Notes under the pieces: generated by a model | Databases searched by the model: none | Seen by the model: only the letters and a program-made list of their open reading frames with translations | Told to the model about the DNA's origin: nothing | Assembly (NCBI GenBank): GCA_029851415.1 | Contig: CM056743.1 | Span: 13,694,727 to 13,758,726 of the forward strand | Source of the DNA: Eretmocerus hayati | Taxonomy: Eukaryota; Arthropoda; Insecta; Hymenoptera; Aphelinidae | Direction of reading: 5' to 3' | DNA length: 64,000 nucleotides | Part shown: positions 59,363-64,000 of the stretch, one piece after another | Position numbering within the stretch: position 1 is the first letter of the stretch | Layout of the letters: each line of letters opens with the position of its first letter | Made by a program: the position numbers and the translations under genes

Positions 59363-62231
59363 ATGTTCGCTTGTCCAAATTGTGCACTGAGCTTTGCTAA
59401 TATCTTCCGATATAATGAACATCAAAAAGTGCACGATAAACAAAATCAGCAACTACTTTGTGCAGTCAAATCTTGCAAAAAGCAGTTTACAGCATATAAT
59501 AGCTTCAAACGTCATTTTCTTAGAAACCACCACGAAATTATTCCAAAATGTCTAGAATGTATGTTTTCAAATTGCAATGCTCAATTTCGTAACAAAAAAA
59601 CTGCTCTTGGCTCATGTAAAAAGTTGTAACAGCCGCAACAATTCATTAATTCAATGTAAGTCTTGTTTGCCTGAAAATGTGCAGTTTCTGACCATGAAAG
59701 CTTATCAGATGCATTTCTCTCGGCATCATAAATATAGAAGTGAAATTGACCAAACTGCTGCTGATAACAGTAATGATCAAATGAACACAGACCCGAGGTT
59801 CATGGTGACCAATCTTGATTTAGGGAACAATATATTTACAGTGAATGCAAATCCTGAGATCAATGAAAATCTGAATGAAACCGTACCCCTCGTCACTATA
59901 AATGCAGAAACTCAGGGAAATTCAGCCGAAAATGCTTGCCTCGTGAGACCCAATTCCCATACAAGCAATATGATGGTCAGTTCGGCAAATAACAAGAAAG
60001 AAATCAACCCAGCTAGTAAACTGCTTGCCGGGGCTCTTTGTAAACTTACAGCTAAACATGTGGTAGTGGAACCAGCAATACAAGTGGTTGTTGAAAATGT
60101 ATATAGCGCTTACGAACTTTGCAAGACAGATCTTCTGCTTTCTATAAATAGTTCATGCGAAGTGACACAAGATCAAAAATTGAAGTTCACAGAGTTATTT
60201 GACTCTTCTTTCAAACCTTTTCCGGAGATGCTCCATCCGGGTGAAGGGCTCTTACGAAATACATACCAGCGTAAGCAATTTTTTGTGAGTGATGAAGATT
60301 ACGTCCCACCGATTATGATAGATCTTTTAAATGAGAATGGACAGAAAAGTGGATGTCAATTCGCATTTGTTTCTCCGCTGAAAACAATTTCTGTAATGTT
60401 GCGCAACGAGAATGTTCGCAAGCACTGTGGCGTTGTTAATGTGAATACAAACAACAACAAGCTCTGTGATGCTCAGGATGGTCAAATTGTGAAGAATAAT
60501 CAGTTCTTCATGATGCCCAATAGATTAAGGTTGAATTTTTTCTGTGATACGTTTGACATTTGCTGTCCTATTGGGCCTTCAAAAACAATACATAAAATAA
60601 ATGGTGTATATATGAGACTCATGAATCTTCCACCATGGCTACGTTCCAAAGTAGAAAACATGAAACTGGTCCAAGTTTGTCACGACAAATATATTTCACA
60701 ATTTGGTTGGAAAGAAGTGAGTAAAGCTTTCATGGCTGATCTTTCCATATTAGAAACTATTGGCATAGACGTAAAAGTTAATGACGTAGTTATCAATTAT
60801 AAAGGTAGCTTGTCTGGCTTTGAAGGGGATAACGCCGGAAGTCACGATGTCGGGGGTTTTCCTAAAGGTTTCAGCCGTACCATATTTTTCTGTCGATTTT
60901 GTCCTATAACATTAGCTGAATTTCTGAAGGATCCTCAGAACCGAAAACCCTTAAGAACCCCGACTGATTATGACGAATGTGCTCTGAAAGCAGAGGCTAC
61001 GAATAAGCCATGCTGTGGTATTAGGTGTAGATCTTTTTTGAACGATCTCAATTACTACCACGCTGGTGCTCCTGGTTTGCCTCCATGTATTGATCATGAC
61101 GTAAATCTAGGCCTTGTGGCATATGACATGCGACTAGTCATCAAACACTTCGTGAAAGAGAGATGGTTCAAAATAGGATTCCTGAATTTTAGACTGAATG
61201 ACATAAAAGTATTGAAACGCCATGATTGTCACATTCCAATAATTAATCTAACTGGTGATGGAAAGAAGTTAGTCGGTTCGATGGCACAGATGGCTAAACT
61301 CATTCTCATTTTTCCACTGGCAATAGTCGATCGTGTGAGAGACTTCCATGATCCGGTTTGGAAAATGGTTTTGACACTAAGGCGCATGCACGCTTTACTA
61401 TTCGCTCCAGCACTGTCAAGAGGGCAGTTATCACTTCTCGAAGGCGCTACCCAAGATTACATGGAAAAGAGAGTAGAATGTTTTCCAGAAGTGAATAGGA
61501 GACCTAAACATGAGTACACTTCGCATGGTGCTGAGTTGACGCATCTTTTAGGCCCATTGAAATATCAATCAAGTAAAACAGGTGAACACAAGCATGGGTG
61601 TATGAAAAAAATCGTTAAGAAGCTGGGAAATTACAAAAATGTTACCAAAACGATTGCTGAGCGTCATCAGTTGATGGAAATCTCGAATGTTAATGAATAC
61701 ACTTCTAAAATTGAGCCCAAAGGAATATTTGATTACGATCCAAATCTTAGTGATCCTCTGATGGAAACTGCCATCTCGCAATTTCAATGTGAAACTGGTT
61801 CAGTAGTAACTTTTATCGCTGAGGAAGTCAAGTATCGAGGGATAGAGTATGCGCAAAATGATTTTGTCTGCATAGATAAGAATGAGTATGGTAATTTTAT
61901 CTTGTGTCAAATCCAAGTGATACTGCTGAACGCAGATGTATCCGATCTCTTTTTTCTGGGCCATCCTAGTGAAATTATTGAATGTCGCGAAGTAGGTGTT
62001 TATGAGATCTTGCCGCAAACAGAAGTCACTCGTCTACCCGAAACATCCATCTACCCCTTTTCCTCGCTTCTTAGTCCTGATCCAATTATCGAAGCTAAGA
62101 TAGGATTGAAACAAGTTTTCTTGATGAAGTACGCACCATTCGACCCCTCACCGTGTATTGGCCGTCATGTGAGTACAAGACTACGCACCACGCATGAATC
62201 TGCCATTACATTAGATTTGAAATTTCCCTAA
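59363..62231 (+). pseudogene. C2H2-finger DDE-type transposase (EnSpm/CACTA-like), one frameshift
   Basis: The first frame (ATG 59363) gives two clean C2H2 fingers: C4-x2-C7-x12-H20-x3-H24 and C33-x4-C38-x12-H51-x4-H56. A third begins at CMFSNC. In an A7 run (59594-59600) it slips to the frame that stays open to TAA at 62231. The long part (884 codons counted from an internal ATG at 59577) carries the landmarks of a family known from cnidarians, fishes and insects: EGDNAGSHDVGGF (Asp418), a zinc pair C439-x2-C442, LPPCIDHD (Asp508) and GEHKHGCMKKIV (Glu670) followed by a KNVTKTIAERHQ segment. These positions fit an RNase H-like catalytic triad. One A too many at 59594-59600 explains the break: inactivation, assembly error or programmed slippage. 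No terminal inverted repeats were identified. EnSpm assignment is tentative; transposase of this C2H2 family is firmer. Confidence 0.65.
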
Positions 62232-62747
62232 TATAGGTGTCACTTAACATAGATGTAAATCACTATATTGAGCTTTTGAGGTGGATAAGCTTGGACGAGT
62301 AATAGCCGTCCATCAGTTATGTACCTTCGGGACGAAGATGAACTGCATCAGGGTGACGGTCAGTGTTTTCTTCGTGATTTTTCGTCTCTCTCTCGCACTC
62401 AATGGCTTATGGCACGAGTGCGAACGAGACGGAAGATCTCGATCGGTCACTGACCGTCACGGTCACTGCACTTCACCTTCCACCCGAGTGTACTTACTTG
62501 AAAATTTGCAAGATAAAATTCACTTATTGAGAGCATACAAAGCATGGTTTCATTTTGATCTTACGTATGTGCGACCGTGATTTTGATTAATCATTTCATA
62601 TGCACGTGTTTCCAATGTTTCAATAGGAATCCTTGCTCTTCTGAATTATGAGCGTTGATGATGGATGATTTCTGACAGGTTGAGAAGGAACTCTCCAAAT
62701 TTTGCAAGAAATAGAATATAATCGAATTCGTACATATACATATTTTT
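62232..62747. other. Short hairpin region downstream of the transposase
   Basis: GGGTGACGGTCAGTG (62350) faces CACTGACCGTCACGG (62441), with GACGTCTCGTTCG-like arms between. The CACTG motif recalls CACTA-type ends, but I found no matching end left of the gene. Confidence 0.3.
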
Positions 62748-62906
62748 CGATTATTTTTTACGTCGTGTGAATAAGAGTGTGAGAGCTCTCAAAGTAGCCA
62801 GAATCTCGGATTTTCGATGAAATACGTGTAAAAACGGCAAAAAACTACGGTTTTGGCTACTTTGAGAGCTCTCACACTCGTATTCATACGACGTAAAAAA
62901 TAAACG
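62748..62906. mobile_element. 159-bp hairpin MITE
   Basis: CGATTATTTTTTACGTCGTG on the left and TACGACGTAAAAAATAAACG on the right, with GAGTGTGAGAGCTCTCAAAG / CTTTGAGAGCTCTCACACTC as a perfect inner stem. Confidence 0.7.
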
Positions 62907-64000
62907 AAAAAACATTGCAAATGGCATTTTTTCCGCTCTTCAAGATGCTTTTTGCAAAATTGTTCTATCTTTATCCGCGTCCAAATTACAGCCAATAGAG
63001 TAAAAACGGTTTTTTTCTCGAAATCCTTGAAATTACATCAGCTATTTGAGGTACCAAAAAGGGCTGAGAGAAAAATCGCAAACCATGAAAAGTTAGCATT
63101 TTTTCTCATCTTTAAGATGCTTTTTTTCAAAATTCCTCTATGTTGATCTGGGCTCGAGCAATCGACGTTTTTGCAAGAGAGGATTTCAAACCCCCGTTCA
63201 GGAATTTTTGCACGGTACTGTATTAATTTGTTTTAAGAAACGCATAGGCCATATTGGATCACTCGAAATAATTGATTTTCTCATATTGCAATGTAATAAA
63301 CATGAAAAAAAATGCGCGGCAAAGTCAAGGCTGTGGGTGTGCAACCGCACATTCGAGAACTTGAGTGAGGGCAAATTAGGCAATGGCAAATTTGCACACT
63401 TACCTTAGAACTAATAGATTCTGCAGAAACGAATCACGTGCTCTAAGATCCACATTGCTAAAATCATGAAAAGGGTCATTTTAATTCTGACGGGAAAAAT
63501 CATCAATATGTCATTCAAAACCCTCAACTCAACATCGGTTTTCTGGTGAATTCGGTTCTGAGTTTGCAGCCCATTTGATTCGAACTCATGATCCGAATCA
63601 AGGCTGTCTTGTTGATTTAAACACAAGCACTCGGGGTTCTCAAGTACAATAGTATCGAAATACGTTTTTCGATCGACTGGGCGTAAAGTGAACGAGTACT
63701 GCCGTGCGTGGAGCAGTGTTTTACGCTCAGTCGCACGAAAAATATGATTTTATTTTATCAGGGAAATTGAACGGGTTTGTGTTAGCCAGAGTACATTATG
63801 GAGAGAGAGAAATATTTGGGTATGAATATGGGAAGGGAGATATTGATAGTTTGTGAGTACTTTCTTCTAAAATTCGAGGAGGTCACGAAGCTGGTGATAT
63901 CCCAACGTGTTCAGATCTGAACTCTAATAGAATGAAAAAGATTGTGAGAAATATCTTGATCAAGGTAAGGATAATAATACAGCCGAATTAACACGATTCG
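62907..64000. other. No gene seen; one diverged direct repeat
   Basis: GCATTTTTTCCGCTCTTCAA at 62923 and AGCATTTTTTCTCATCTTTA at 63097 start similar 50-bp segments (each continuing GATGCTTTTT...AAAATT). The rest shows no supported exon. Confidence 0.45.

Overview
This window looks like nuclear DNA of an arthropod, probably an insect. Genes have introns with GT/AG borders, there are no operons or bacterial signals, base composition is moderately AT-rich, and most of the DNA is transposon debris. A venom-type M12B (reprolysin) metalloprotease, a BEN-domain gene, a KRBA2/SCAND3-type integrase relative and a C2H2-finger transposase would all fit a hymenopteran such as a parasitoid wasp. That is inference; nothing here fixes the species.

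Layout. 1-6.65 kb: a multi-exon M12B metalloprotease gene on the minus strand. Seven of eight exons fit in phase, from the propeptide to the HELGH zinc-binding motif; both gene ends lie outside the recognisable part. Its introns hold inverted repeats, a GATCC minisatellite, a GC-rich TATA block and a possible SINE. 6.7-9.5 kb: a 2.7-kb foldback element with a nested TAA-flanked MITE. 9.46-11.7 kb and 18.9-19.8 kb: MITE-like elements. 13.5-14.5 kb: LINE tail and a transposase remnant. 14.8-15.5 kb: a hAT-type foldback with an exact 8-bp target duplication. 22.7-24.1 kb: another foldback. 24.8-27.6 kb: a family of short palindromic elements. 27.7-28.35 kb: the frameshifted C-terminal exon of a KRBA2/SCAND3-type gene. 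36.4-42.5 kb: a 6.1-kb foldback whose arms carry 78-bp tandem repeats and which has an exact 8-bp target duplication. 44.07-44.95 kb: two head-to-head genes of unknown function, with a 1.95-kb foldback inserted in the second gene's intron. 50.6-51.3 kb: a truncated MITE. 51.39-55.6 kb: a unit bounded by 28-bp terminal inverted repeats that holds a complete three-exon BEN-domain gene and a 204-bp tandem array. 59.36-62.23 kb: an almost complete C2H2-finger DDE-type transposase with one frameshift in an A7 run. The remaining stretches hold nothing I can support.

How it fits together. Two fairly ordinary host loci (the metalloprotease and the head-to-head pair) sit in an island of nested foldback/MITE insertions. 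Several elements look related: four share a TA-CCGT...GGG terminus and an internal AAGCTTTCGATTGA motif, and the two largest foldbacks share a CCTAGGAAGGCAA repeat module. The best candidates for something new are the BEN gene carried inside the inverted-repeat unit and the 6.1-kb foldback.
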